NCBI GenBank assembly: GCA_947501935.1
Contig: CANMXU010000014.1
Span: forward strand, 54,562 to 118,561
Source of the DNA: an uncultured Alteromonadaceae bacterium
GTDB taxonomy: Bacteria > Pseudomonadota > Gammaproteobacteria > Enterobacterales > Alteromonadaceae
DNA: 64,000 bases
Direction: 5' to 3'
Part shown: positions 1-9,018 of the stretch, piece by piece
Position numbering within the stretch: the first letter of the stretch is position 1
How the letters are laid out: the number at the start of each line of letters is the position of its first letter
Notes under the pieces: generated by a model
The model's input: the letters and a program-made list of their open reading frames with translations, nothing else
Told to the model about the DNA's origin: nothing
Database searches by the model: none
Position numbers and translations under genes: made by a program

Positions 1-1
1 A

Positions 2-1177
2 CTTATCCTTGGTATTATTGCCGGTATGCTCATTGGTCTTTATGGACCTGATGTGCTTATTCAACTTGTTTTTACTGGGCAAACCCTTATTGGTCAGTTG
101 ATTACCTTTACTATTCCATTAATCATCCTTTTTTATATTGCTAGCGGCATTGCTTCACTGCCACAAGGCTCAGGTTCTTTATTAGGTAAAACTGTTGGTC
201 TTGCTTACGGTTCAACTATTATCGCCGGCTCACTTGCCTATCTTGTTGCCAGCAACCTTCTACCCGGCTTTACATCAGAAAATATTGCGCCTGTAGTAGA
301 ACACAGTGAAAAATTATCGGGCTATATTAACCTGACTATTGCGCCGTTATTTGATGTGATGACGGCATTGGCTTTAGCCTTTATTCTTGGTATTGGCATT
401 AGTGCTACTAACGCGACATCACTGCGCAAAGGGGTGAATGAAACCAGAGATATTATCGACGGTTTACTCGCCAAAGTTATTATTCCTGCATTGCCTTTTT
501 ATATTGCCGGTGTCTTTGCTCAAATGAGTGTTGAAGGTACGGTATTTTCTACCTTACAAACCTTTGGCGTTGTATTGTTACTTGCAATAACAATGCACTG
601 GTTATGGATCACTGTGATGTATGTCAGCACTGCCATGGCGTTAGGCCGCTCTCCCGGTCAATTATTAAAGAATATGATGCCTGCGTATTTTACCGCTTTA
701 GGTACCATGTCGAGTGCAGCAACTATTCCGGTATCGTTAAAAGCGACGAAAGAAAATAAGGTCAGTGATGGAATTGCCAACTTCACTGTGCCGCTTTGTG
801 CTTCTATTCACTTAAGTGGCTCAACCATTACCATAGTTACTTGTGCAACTGCGGTTATGTTATTAACGCCAGAGCTGGCATTACCTTCTTTAATGGGCAT
901 GTTCGGGTTTATTCTAATGCTAGGTGTTACCATGATCGCAGCACCGGGAGCCCCTGGTGGCGCAGTAATGTCGGCAATAGGTTTATTAGGTAGTATGTTA
1001 GGCTTTACTGATGCTGCACTGGCTTTAATGATCGCCCTTTATATGGCACAAGACAGTTTTGGTACCGCTTGTAATGTTACTGGCGATGGCGCTATTGCTA
1101 TTTGGGTAGATAAATTTGCCGGTGAAAACCAAACCTTAAGTATAGATACGGCTCAAGAAAGCAGTAATAACCTATAG
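2..1177 (+). CDS. Dicarboxylate/amino acid:cation symporter (DAACS family), 5' partial
   Basis: Sodium- or proton-coupled inner-membrane symporter for dicarboxylates or acidic amino acids. The frame is open to the window edge: codons before the first ATG (base 26) read LILGIIAG, a typical membrane helix, so the true start lies outside the window. Visible features are many hydrophobic helices, the serine-rich stretch TMSSAATIPVS and a late FGTACNVTGDGAIAIW segment that matches the conserved substrate/cation-binding C-terminal region of this family. Full-length members are around 400-430 residues, so only a short N-terminal piece is missing. Substrate is not predictable from sequence alone. A terminator follows at once. 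Confidence 0.85.
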   Translation, partial: LILGIIAGMLIGLYGPDVLIQLVFTGQTLIGQLITFTIPLIILFYIASGIASLPQGSGSLLGKTVGLAYGSTIIAGSLAYLVASNLLPGFTSENIAPVVEHSEKLSGYINLTIAPLFDVMTALALAFILGIGISATNATSLRKGVNETRDIIDGLLAKVIIPALPFYIAGVFAQMSVEGTVFSTLQTFGVVLLLAITMHWLWITVMYVSTAMALGRSPGQLLKNMMPAYFTALGTMSSAATIPVSLKATKENKVSDGIANFTVPLCASIHLSGSTITIVTCATAVMLLTPELALPSLMGMFGFILMLGVTMIAAPGAPGGAVMSAIGLLGSMLGFTDAALALMIALYMAQDSFGTACNVTGDGAIAIWVDKFAGENQTLSIDTAQESSNNL

Positions 1178-1221
1178 TTTTTATCTAATTTCTATTTAGA
1201 AAGCTTTACCTACAGCATTTG

Positions 1222-1248
1222 AAAAGGGCAACAGTGTTGCCTTTTTTT
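1222..1248 (+). terminator. Intrinsic terminator of the symporter gene
   Basis: GGCAAC and GTTGCC form a 6-bp perfect stem around a 3-base loop, extended by A:T pairs, followed by seven T residues. It lies 45 bases after the symporter stop codon. Confidence 0.85.
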
Positions 1249-1408
1249 ATGCTCCAATTTCAACCTGTTCTACCTAACTTAATAAGCTCATCTTTTAGTA
1301 AATGTAACTAGGTTGCAACTTCCTTTATTTAAGTTACAAAACCATACAAATGCAGCTAACCGCCTTCGCTAAAATGAGCTTATTAATTGAGCAAAGCGCA
1401 GGTGTGTT

Positions 1409-1948
1409 ATGTATATTCAGCCAGTATCACGACTATTTAATATGAGTTCATCAGCAAGCTTTGCTGATAACCGTAGAAAAAATCAGGCTAATGTTCTCGG
1501 CACTACTCCAACAGATATTGCACCTTACTTAGAAACTCGCTCACCTGAAAGTACAAGCACTAATACTGATAGTGCTTTTGAAAGACAGCTACACAAAACA
1601 CTGCTTGATATTGAGAACAGCTACCATATAGCTGAAAAAAATCAACAAAATCATAACTACTACGCTCGTCAACAGGCTTTGATCAGCACGTATGCTTTAG
1701 CTACTGATTCGGGTTCAAGCAAAGAGCATTTAGACAGTGAAATAGTCCAGCGACTACATCAAATGCATCAAGAGTTACATGAAATCCATCATGATATTAA
1801 GCGAACTTTTAAAAAGGTTAGCTCGTTATTTGACGATAATAACATGGTAAATACAACAGATAAATTAACCATAAGCACGCGGCCTTTAAAGCTCTATCAG
1901 TCGGTTATGACACCAACTATTTCTTCTCATGTAACCTTAAGTGTTTAA
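1409..1948 (+). CDS. Hypothetical protein, 179 aa
   Basis: I do not recognise this protein. It is hydrophilic with no signal peptide or membrane segment. The N-terminal 60 residues are Ser/Thr/Asn-rich and probably disordered. Residues from about 60 to 145 are charged, rich in Gln, His and Glu, with heptad-like LHQMHQELHEIHHDIKRTF, suggesting a helical or coiled-coil part. An alternative ATG at codon 12 (base 1442) is possible; the first ATG is preceded by a weak AGG. It stands alone between a terminator and a MITE-like repeat, which starts 12 bases after its stop codon. Confidence 0.55.
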   Translation: MYIQPVSRLFNMSSSASFADNRRKNQANVLGTTPTDIAPYLETRSPESTSTNTDSAFERQLHKTLLDIENSYHIAEKNQQNHNYYARQQALISTYALATDSGSSKEHLDSEIVQRLHQMHQELHEIHHDIKRTFKKVSSLFDDNNMVNTTDKLTISTRPLKLYQSVMTPTISSHVTLSV

Positions 1949-1960
1949 CTCTTTATACTA

Positions 1961-2270
1961 GGGGCTGTTGATCTTTCAGGGTTAAAATTTATTCAATTTA
2001 AAACGGATTTAATCGCGGCGCGAGCTTTGTATCATAGTTATTCTATTTAAAAAGCGAGCACAGCTTACGCATCCTGCTCACGCTAAGTACCTACATCCAT
2101 GTAGGCAACAAAGAATAAATCCGTTTTAAATGAACCCAAAGGGCAGCATTTGTTTGAAATTTATACGGCGATATTGCATGTTCATGTAGCCAGCTACACT
2201 TCACATGCTCTGTCTTGCCTAAATATTAAACATATTGCTGTAAAAGTAATCTCGAAAGATCAACAGCCCC
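1961..2270. repeat. MITE-like element, copy 1 (310 bp)
   Basis: The ends are perfect inverted repeats of 17 bases (GGGGCTGTTGATCTTTC and its complement), flanked on both sides by TA, as expected for target duplication by Tc1/mariner- or IS630-type transposases. There is no coding capacity. A second, shorter copy lies at 10672-10857; the two share their ends and an inner block that includes ATGCTCTGTCTTG and GCTGTAAAAGTAA. This copy carries an extra nested block at 1992-2156. The non-autonomous element call is inference from structure and recurrence. Confidence 0.75.
1992..2156. repeat. Nested insert inside MITE-like copy 1
   Basis: This block is absent from the other copy. It starts with an inverted repeat around TTTAAAACGGATTTA whose complement lies at 2116-2134. 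AAATTTA occurs at both junctions (1985-1991 and 2157-2163), which would fit a 7-base target duplication. It holds a small hairpin (CCTACATCCATGTAGG, about 2089-2104) and no ORF. Confidence 0.5.
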
Positions 2271-2378
2271 TATTAAGCTTGCATGAATAAAGGCATAATA
2301 GCGCTAATTTATTTTCCTAGTCTGAACATTGCTCATTTTGGTTCGGATTATTTATCATTAATAAAAGTTTAAAATATT

Positions 2379-2948
2379 ATGTCTACTGAAAATGCTTTAA
2401 AAAATCGCAGCAATAGCAGCTGTGAATTGTGTACATCTAGCTCTGATTTATCTGTTTTTGAAGTGCCACCTACAAGTGATGGTAGCGCTCAACAATGTAT
2501 TTATGTTTGCCAAACTTGTCTTGAGCAAATTGAAGGTAATAAAGAACTTGATATGAATCACTGGCGTTGTTTGAACGACAGCATGTGGAATCAAGAGCCC
2601 GCGGTACAAGTAATGTCGTATCGTATGCTACATAAACTTTCTAGTGAAAGTTGGGCACAAGATGCGCTAGATATGATTTATCTCGAAGACAACGTGAAAA
2701 CGTGGGCAGAGCAGGGTATTGCTGCAGAGCGTAGTAATGGGCCAACCCGCGATAGTAATGGCGCAGAACTTCAAGACGGCGACAATGTAACCTTAATTAA
2801 AGACTTAAAAGTTAAAGGCGCTAACTTTACCGCTAAGCAAGGCACCATGGTTCGTGGTATTACTTTAACGGATAACCCTGAGCATATTGAAGGTAAAGTA
2901 AATGGTACCCGTATTGTTTTAGTGGCTGCCTATCTTAAAAAAGCATAA
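2379..2948 (+). CDS. yjdM: PhnA/YjdM-type zinc-ribbon protein
   Basis: 189-residue cytosolic protein of the PhnA (YjdM) family. Two CxxC-type pairs (CELC near residue 16 and CQTC near residue 45) form the N-terminal zinc ribbon. The C-terminal half carries the family signature: TRDSNGAELQDGD, then DLKVKGANFTAKQGTMVRGI and a final GKVNGTRIVLVAAYLKK strand. Despite the historical name, the family is not shown to act in phosphonate breakdown, and its role is unsettled. It is monocistronic, between a MITE-like repeat and its own terminator. Family assignment is confident; function is not. Confidence 0.88.
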   Translation: MSTENALKNRSNSSCELCTSSSDLSVFEVPPTSDGSAQQCIYVCQTCLEQIEGNKELDMNHWRCLNDSMWNQEPAVQVMSYRMLHKLSSESWAQDALDMIYLEDNVKTWAEQGIAAERSNGPTRDSNGAELQDGDNVTLIKDLKVKGANFTAKQGTMVRGITLTDNPEHIEGKVNGTRIVLVAAYLKKA

Positions 2949-3059
2949 TTGAGCTGCTTAACTTAGATTTACTTACTCAAATTTATTCACTTAAACTAGC
3001 TCACTTAAGCCATCTGAGTTAGCTTTTGCTTTTTGGTATTAATAAATTAAAGACCTATA

Positions 3060-3092
3060 AAGCGTTATTGATGAAGCAATAGCGCTTTTTTT
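3060..3092 (+). terminator. Intrinsic terminator after yjdM
   Basis: AGCGTTATTG and CAATAGCGCT pair over 10 positions with one G:U, around a 6-base loop, followed by seven T residues. It lies about 110 bases past the yjdM stop. Confidence 0.8.
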
Positions 3093-3469
3093 ATTTATGG
3101 TTCCCCGATATGCATACAACAAACGAATAAATTTTTTAATTATATTTACTGCTAAACTCTTTCCTTAATATTCATAGTTTTACCTAAAATTCCCATCGTT
3201 AAAAGCAATTGTTAAGCGCTTATTCTGTATTCACATCACTTGACTATGGGGTTATTTTCATTAAAATGAACCTTATTCGAATGGTGTTCGAACTTTGTTC
3301 GAGTTGCGTTATACAGTTAAATAGGCTGCTGTATAACAGGTACTAAAGGTGCTGTTGAAGATTAACAACAGCAAAGCCAGTTAATACCATATTGAGAAAA
3401 AACTTATTTATAAGCAGAACAATAAGCTTAAATTACGAGTTTAACTAAAATAAATTAAGTGAGAAAACC
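3093..3469. other. Intergenic region upstream of the TetR-RND operon
   Basis: No coding sequence is visible. The stretch is AT-rich and should contain the promoter of the regulator-pump operon. The one clear structure is the TTCGAA triplet at 3276-3303. Confidence 0.6.
3276..3303. promoter_or_regulatory. Candidate operator: three TTCGA boxes at 11-bp spacing
   Basis: TTCGAA at 3276, TTCGAA at 3287 and TTCGAG at 3298 repeat with exactly 11-bp spacing, so they lie on one helix face. The site is 167 bases upstream of the TetR-family gene. TetR repressors of efflux operons usually bind such symmetric sites in their own promoters; the assignment is inference. Confidence 0.45.
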
Positions 3470-4195
3470 ATGGCCCCGGCACCTAAATATAGTCCGCAGC
3501 AGCAAGAAGAAATTATATTATCAGCAGCAGTTGACTGCATAAATGAAAGCTCGTTACTTGATTTCACTATGTCAGCTGTTTCGAAAAAAGCTGGCTTGTC
3601 TATGGGCTCCATTTATAAGCTAGTGCAATGTAAAGAAGACATCATATTTGCTTTAGCAACACATGTTTTTAAACATCAATGTAGTATCTTTAGACAGGTG
3701 ATGGCGATGGAGTTAACCACACCAGAAAAAATGATTGCGCTGATGTTATTAAGCTCAACAAAAAATCAAGTTTACCCTTTTGATAGCCACTTAGAATGTT
3801 TTTCAACGAATGAATTAGTGATCAGTCGCGCCTCTGAATTATGGACGGATCGCATGATCCGCTCACATGAGCAATGCAAACATACCTTTGACCAATGTAT
3901 GAATAATGCCGCAGCAACGGGTGAACTAGCCATTACGGAAAACCTTGAACAAATCATTGAAGAAATTAATTTAGGCTGTTGGGCGCTAGCTGTTGGCTCT
4001 GAAAGTGTTAAGCGGGTAATTCAACTTAAAAATATTTCAGACGGAACCGACTCTGTAAATGCACCGATAGTAACCGACGACTTCATGGTTAAAAGTTTAC
4101 AAAGGTTACTAAATTCGTACCCATGGAAAAAAAGTCTTGATGCTGCCGGCATTGAAAAAGCAGCTGCCGAGCTAGTTAAACAAGGGCTGCGCTAA
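3470..4195 (+). CDS. TetR/AcrR family transcriptional regulator
   Basis: 241-residue DNA-binding regulator. The N-terminal TetR helix-turn-helix is visible around residues 32-60: TMSAVSKKAGLSMGSIYKLV, followed by the usual KEDIIFA. The C-terminal part is a ligand-binding helical domain with no specific signature. It is immediately upstream and co-directional with an RND adaptor (128-base gap) and permease, the common arrangement for a local repressor of an efflux pump. The ATG at 3470 has only a weak ribosome site (AAGTGAG). The effector is unknown. Confidence 0.85.
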   Translation: MAPAPKYSPQQQEEIILSAAVDCINESSLLDFTMSAVSKKAGLSMGSIYKLVQCKEDIIFALATHVFKHQCSIFRQVMAMELTTPEKMIALMLLSSTKNQVYPFDSHLECFSTNELVISRASELWTDRMIRSHEQCKHTFDQCMNNAAATGELAITENLEQIIEEINLGCWALAVGSESVKRVIQLKNISDGTDSVNAPIVTDDFMVKSLQRLLNSYPWKKSLDAAGIEKAAAELVKQGLR

Positions 4196-4323
4196 GGTAA
4201 TAACCACCAAGAAATAAATAAAGGTTAGTCGAGAGGTTCTCATAGCCAAAATATTAAATCGTTAATATGAGAATTAAGCAGGCTTAATCAACAAATATAA
4301 GAATTAACATCTGGAGAATAACA

Positions 4324-5448
4324 ATGAACATTTATCGCTGGTTAGTGACGGTTATTATCATTGCCGTCACAATTGCCGGATTAGGCTTTTTTAAATTTCA
4401 ACAAATACAAGCGGGTATGGCGATGGCAGCATCTTTCCCTGAGCCTTCTGCTGCGGTTAATACCACGGTTACTGAGCTATCATCGTATCAATCTCGCTAT
4501 AAAGTTACTGGCCAAGCGGTCGCCCCACAAGTGGTGCAACTGCAAAATGAATTTCCGGGTGTTATCGAGCAAGTGAACTTTATTGCCGGTGAAAAAGTCA
4601 GTAAAGGCCAGTTATTATTGGTGGTTAATTTTGCTGAAGAACAGGCGCAATTATCAGCAACAAAGGCGCGCTTAAAACTAGCTAAAACTTCGCTTGAGCG
4701 TGTTCGTACCTTATTAGCTGAAGACCGAATTAGCCAACAAGATTTCGATGTTGCCGAAGCCCAATACCATATTGAACAAGCTAATGTTGCTAATTTAACA
4801 TCGATAATTTCACGCAAGAAGATCACCGCCCCCTTTTCAGGAACCTTATCGTTAGACACTTACCAGCAAGGTCAATACTTGTCGGCTAATTCAATGCTTA
4901 CCACCTTAGTCGGTGATAACGATAAAATATGGGTAGACTTTCAATTACCACAAACTAAAGCTCAGCTTGAAGTCGGTGACACGATTAACATACAGTCAAT
5001 AAATGGTGCAGAGCAATCAGATAGAACTGCCACAATCATTGCCAAAGACTCACAAATTAAAGCCCAATCTCGTCATTTACAATATCGCGCTGAATTAGTG
5101 AATGAGCAGTCATGGTTACACCATAATGAGATTGTTCAAATAGATGTACCTGAAGTGCAACAGCAAGTTGTATTAGTGCCTGATGCGAGTATTAGTCGTA
5201 ATCATTTTGGCAGCTTTGTTTTTAAATTAGTCGTTGACGATAATAATCAATATCGCGCCGAACGTGTTGAGGTTAAGTTAGGGAAACGTGACGGTGATCT
5301 ACAAGTGGTTTTATCAGGTCTTGATGCGGATGTTTTAATTGCCACAGAAGGGGCATTTAAACTTAATGATGGTTTATTAGTTTACCCAAATATCGAAAAT
5401 AAAAGCAGTTTAAGTGCGCAATTACTCCTTGATGGAGCACAACAATAA
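4324..5448 (+). CDS. RND efflux periplasmic adaptor (membrane fusion protein)
   Basis: 374-residue HlyD/AcrA-type adaptor linking the inner-membrane pump to an outer-membrane channel. An uncleaved N-terminal membrane anchor is visible at residues 5-25. A biotinyl-lipoyl-like segment (NEFPGVIEQVNFIAGEKVSKGQLLL) flanks an alpha-helical hairpin (LSATKARLKLAKTSLERVRTLLAEDRISQQDFD), then the second lipoyl half (KKITAPFSGTLSLDTYQQGQYL) and beta-barrel. CTGGAG sits 8 bases before the ATG. The stop codon overlaps the start of the permease gene (TAATG), implying translational coupling. No outer-membrane factor gene is present here, so a TolC-like partner must come from elsewhere. Confidence 0.92.
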   Translation: MNIYRWLVTVIIIAVTIAGLGFFKFQQIQAGMAMAASFPEPSAAVNTTVTELSSYQSRYKVTGQAVAPQVVQLQNEFPGVIEQVNFIAGEKVSKGQLLLVVNFAEEQAQLSATKARLKLAKTSLERVRTLLAEDRISQQDFDVAEAQYHIEQANVANLTSIISRKKITAPFSGTLSLDTYQQGQYLSANSMLTTLVGDNDKIWVDFQLPQTKAQLEVGDTINIQSINGAEQSDRTATIIAKDSQIKAQSRHLQYRAELVNEQSWLHHNEIVQIDVPEVQQQVVLVPDASISRNHFGSFVFKLVVDDNNQYRAERVEVKLGKRDGDLQVVLSGLDADVLIATEGAFKLNDGLLVYPNIENKSSLSAQLLLDGAQQ

Positions 5449-8400
5449 TGAGCGCGCTTCACGAAAAACAAACGTCTATAATGGATATTTTTGTTCGCCG
5501 GCCTATATTAGCCATTGTTTTGTCATTACTTATCGTTTTGGCAGGACTTTATTCTATAGGCAATATTTCCGTACAACAATATCCGCGCATTGAAAGTGCG
5601 TCTTTGGAAATTACTACAACCTATACTGGCGCTTCTGCCGATGTTGTGAAAGGCTTTGTTACCGAGCCTATTGAGCGTATTGCTTCAACTGTGCCGGGGG
5701 TTGACTATGTTGACTCAGCAACTACTTCAGGTAATAGCAAAGTTACCGCGTGGTTAACGCTTAACCATGATACTACTGCGGCGCTGGCTGAATTAACCAC
5801 TCGTTTAGGACAAATTAAATTTGAGTTACCTGTAGGGGCTGAAGACCCTTCGGTTTCAGTAAGGCGTGCTGATAGCCCATATGCTATTTTTTACTTAAAT
5901 GTAGAAGCACAAAATATGGCACGCGCTCAAGTTTCTGATTATTTAACTCGTAATATTACCCCGATATTAGGTGATATTCCCGGTGTGCAAAACGTCACGT
6001 TAGAAGGTGGGCGCAACCCAGCCATGCGAGTTTGGATTGATTCTGAAAAGCTTGCTGTTTTCAATATTGGCGCGGCACAAGTTTTTCAAGCCTTACGTAA
6101 TAACAATACTATTGCGACATTAGGGTATAGCGAAAACAATCGTCAGCGCATTGATCTAATGGCTAATACCACTTTAACCACCATTGAAGACTTTGAACAA
6201 CTAGTGGTGAGTGAAATTGACGGCGCACAAATTCGTTTAGGTGATTTAGCTACAGTAGAAATTGGCGAAGAAGAAGGTTTTGTTGATGCCCGCTTAGATC
6301 ACCAACAAACTACATTTATAGCGATTTGGCCACTACCTGGCGCCAATGAAATGGCAATAGGTGATGAGCTTTATAAAAAGTTAGATACCATAAATGCCAG
6401 CTTACCTCAGGGATTAAATATTTCGATAGGTTTTGATGGCACCTTATATATGCGTGATGCCATTAAAGAAATTTTCACCACTTTATTAGAAACCGTATTA
6501 CTAGTTGGCTTAGTAGTTTTGGCGATGATGGGCTCTTTTCGCTCAGCTTTAGTGCCGCTTATCACCATTCCTATTTCCATTTTAGGGGCGATTGCGGTGA
6601 TGTCGCTAATGGGCTTTTCACTCAACCTTTTAACCATCCTCGCAATTGTTTTATCGGTTGGTTTGGTCGTTGATGACGCCATTGTAGTGGTTGAGAATGT
6701 TGCCAAGCATATGCGCGCTGGCATGGGGCGATTTCAAGCGGCATTAATTAGCTCACGGCAATTATTAGTGCCTGTTATTGCAATGACCTTAAGTTTGGCT
6801 GCCGTTTATGCGCCAGTAGGTTTCTTGTCTGGCTTAACCGGTTATTTGTTTAGAGAATTCGCTTTCACCTTAGCGGTTGCCGTACTTATTTCTGGCATTG
6901 TTGCTATTACCTTATCACCGATTATGAGTGCTTATGTATCTCCTGAGGGGGGGAAAGAAGGTAAGTTAACTAAAATGATCAACCGTGGTTTTGAGCGCAT
7001 GCAAAATAGCTACTTAACTGCACTTGGTCATATCTTTAACTGGCGTGCACAAATTGTTGTTATTGGCGTGGTCTTTAGTTTATTGATGGTACCTTTTTAT
7101 ATGCTGTCGCAAAAAGAACTAGCACCGGTCGAAGATCAAAGCTCTATTAGCGTGATTGTAGAAGCGCCACCAGAGTCGTCACTTGCTTATACTTCAGGGC
7201 ATATGAATAAAGCGGTTGATACCTTAAAAACTACTGATGGTGGGCAGTTTGTTTGGCAAATCATCTCAGCCTCTGCAGGTTTTGGTGGTGTTGAATTAAC
7301 GCCATATGATCAACGAGAAAAAAGCGTGCATGAAAGTTTACCTGAGCTTTATGGAAAACTAGGTGCAATTAGCGAGTTGAAACTATTCCCTATTTTACCC
7401 ACTGCTTTACCAACGGCTGGCCAATTTGACGTGGAAGTTGTAGTGCGAACTAACGACAACGTTGAAAATATGCGTAAATATGCTGAGCGCATTATTGCAA
7501 AAGCTTATCAAAGCGGTAACTTTATGTTTATTGATACCGACTTAAAAATTGACTTACCTCAGGCAGAGTTAGAAATAAATCGAAGCCTAGTGGCAGATTT
7601 AGGCTTAAGTTTGGCACAAGTAAATGAGCAGCTCAGCGTATTAATGTCGAATAACTTTGTTAATCAATATAATGACCATGGCAAAGCTTACCGCGTTATT
7701 CCAGTGGTTAATAAGCAAGAAAGTTATATTCCTGAAAATATTCTCGATATGCATATTACGACACCCAATGGTGACTTAGTGCGGGTTTCAAGTTTTGCCA
7801 AAATAAAAGCGACGACCGGGCCAAGAGTACTGGGCTCTTTTAATCAGCAAAAATCATTTCGTATTTTTGCTGGTATTTTACCGCACGTAACCAAGGAAAA
7901 GGGCTTAAGTGCGATTGAAGATATTACCGCTGAGTTATTGCCACAAAGTTACTCTATTGACTACGCTGGCGAGTCAAGACAACTGCGCAAAGAAGGTAAT
8001 ACTATGATTAATGTATTACTGATTTCCTTGATTGTGGTTTATTTTGTTTTAACTATTCAGTTTAATAGCTTTAGAGATCCGTTAGTGGTGTTACTTGGCT
8101 GTGCGCCGTTAGCATTAAGTGGCGCGTTATCTATCGCCTTTTTGGGCATGACCTCGGTTAATATTTATTCGCAAATAGGGTTAATCACCTTAATTGGCTT
8201 GATCACTAAAAACGGTATTCTAATCGTTGAATTTGCTAATCATATGCAACTGCAAGGTGCGAGTAAACTTGAGGCAGTAAAATCTGCTGCAACATCACGC
8301 TTAAGACCAATATTAATGACAACTGCTGCAACCGTATTAGGGCATTTCCCTTTAGTTTTAGTTACAGGTGCAGGTGCAGAGGCGCGAAATAGCATAGGAA

Positions 8401-8567
8401 TAATTTTAGTGGCCGGTATGTTAATTGGTACTTTCTTTACCTTGATAGTGCTACCGCTTTTATATCACTGGTTAGCAAGTGATCATCGCAGCGAAAGTCG
8501 GGAAGAAAAAGAAAGATCTGAGCAGCCCACTTTAGCAAAGCCAATGCCAGAGTTAGTCACTGAATAA
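5448..8567 (+). CDS. RND efflux permease (HAE1/AcrB-like)
   Basis: 1039-residue inner-membrane proton-driven pump subunit, the usual length for the family. Membrane helix 1 is at about residues 13-33 (RRPILAIVLSLLIVLAGLYS). The two six-helix blocks are separated by large periplasmic porter domains. The helix-4 proton-relay motif GLVVDDAIVVVENV and the helix-10 motif TKNGILIVEFAN are intact. The C-terminal tail after the last helix is short and charged. It overlaps the adaptor gene by one base. Its divergence from AcrB-type pumps and its lack of a local outer-membrane channel make the substrate unpredictable. Confidence 0.93.
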   Translation: MSALHEKQTSIMDIFVRRPILAIVLSLLIVLAGLYSIGNISVQQYPRIESASLEITTTYTGASADVVKGFVTEPIERIASTVPGVDYVDSATTSGNSKVTAWLTLNHDTTAALAELTTRLGQIKFELPVGAEDPSVSVRRADSPYAIFYLNVEAQNMARAQVSDYLTRNITPILGDIPGVQNVTLEGGRNPAMRVWIDSEKLAVFNIGAAQVFQALRNNNTIATLGYSENNRQRIDLMANTTLTTIEDFEQLVVSEIDGAQIRLGDLATVEIGEEEGFVDARLDHQQTTFIAIWPLPGANEMAIGDELYKKLDTINASLPQGLNISIGFDGTLYMRDAIKEIFTTLLETVLLVGLVVLAMMGSFRSALVPLITIPISILGAIAVMSLMGFSLNLLTILAIVLSVGLVVDDAIVVVENVAKHMRAGMGRFQAALISSRQLLVPVIAMTLSLAAVYAPVGFLSGLTGYLFREFAFTLAVAVLISGIVAITLSPIMSAYVSPEGGKEGKLTKMINRGFERMQNSYLTALGHIFNWRAQIVVIGVVFSLLMVPFYMLSQKELAPVEDQSSISVIVEAPPESSLAYTSGHMNKAVDTLKTTDGGQFVWQIISASAGFGGVELTPYDQREKSVHESLPELYGKLGAISELKLFPILPTALPTAGQFDVEVVVRTNDNVENMRKYAERIIAKAYQSGNFMFIDTDLKIDLPQAELEINRSLVADLGLSLAQVNEQLSVLMSNNFVNQYNDHGKAYRVIPVVNKQESYIPENILDMHITTPNGDLVRVSSFAKIKATTGPRVLGSFNQQKSFRIFAGILPHVTKEKGLSAIEDITAELLPQSYSIDYAGESRQLRKEGNTMINVLLISLIVVYFVLTIQFNSFRDPLVVLLGCAPLALSGALSIAFLGMTSVNIYSQIGLITLIGLITKNGILIVEFANHMQLQGASKLEAVKSAATSRLRPILMTTAATVLGHFPLVLVTGAGAEARNSIGIILVAGMLIGTFFTLIVLPLLYHWLASDHRSESREEKERSEQPTLAKPMPELVTE

Positions 8568-8703
8568 GCGGCTTAATAAATTAGCTGGCTAATAAATTAC
8601 TTCGTATTTACCTCATCTCGCAAGCGTCAGCCATTAGCTGAACTTGCGAAGGTGATGGAGTTATTAGCTTTACTTTAAACTTAGCGACTCGTTAAGCTAA
8701 ATA

Positions 8704-8994
8704 TTATTTCTTCGGGTTTAGCTCATTAAATTTGGCTAATTGCTCAGGCGTTGCTGGTAATTGGTGTTTCTCTTTCCACTCGCTGTAAGGCATGCCATAA
8801 ACTTGTTCACGCGCGGTGTCGATATCTACTTCAATACCAAGCTTCTCAGCTTCTGCAACCGTCCACTTTGAAAAACAGTTACGACAAAAGCCCGCTAGGT
8901 TCATTAATTCAATGTTTTGAACATCTTTGCGGTTGTCTAAATGACTAAGTAAACGGCGAAATACTGCGGCTTGAATTTTGTCTTGATCTTGCAT
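8704..8994 (-). CDS. DUF1244 family protein
   Basis: 96-residue cytosolic protein of the DUF1244 family. The conserved core is visible: AVFRRLLSHLDNRKDVQNIELMNLAGFCRNCFSKW, including the FCRNCFSKW cysteine pair, and then YGMPYSEWKEKHQ. The family is compact, helical and of unknown function. It lies 24 bases downstream of csiV on the same strand, so they are probably cotranscribed. It converges on the RND permease gene, with about 135 bases between them. Confidence 0.88.
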   Translation of the reverse strand: MQDQDKIQAAVFRRLLSHLDNRKDVQNIELMNLAGFCRNCFSKWTVAEAEKLGIEVDIDTAREQVYGMPYSEWKEKHQLPATPEQLAKFNELNPKK

Positions 8995-9018
8995 GTTTGC
9001 TCTCTACTTTCTTGTTAA

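Noticed and set aside
4497..4859. Antisense ORFs inside the RND, mfd, trp and other genes
   Set aside because: They are frame shadows of clear genes on the opposite strand.
8600..8660. TCGCAAG/CTTGCGA hairpin between the RND permease gene and DUF1244
   Set aside because: Stem is short with a long loop and no T run; not called a terminator.
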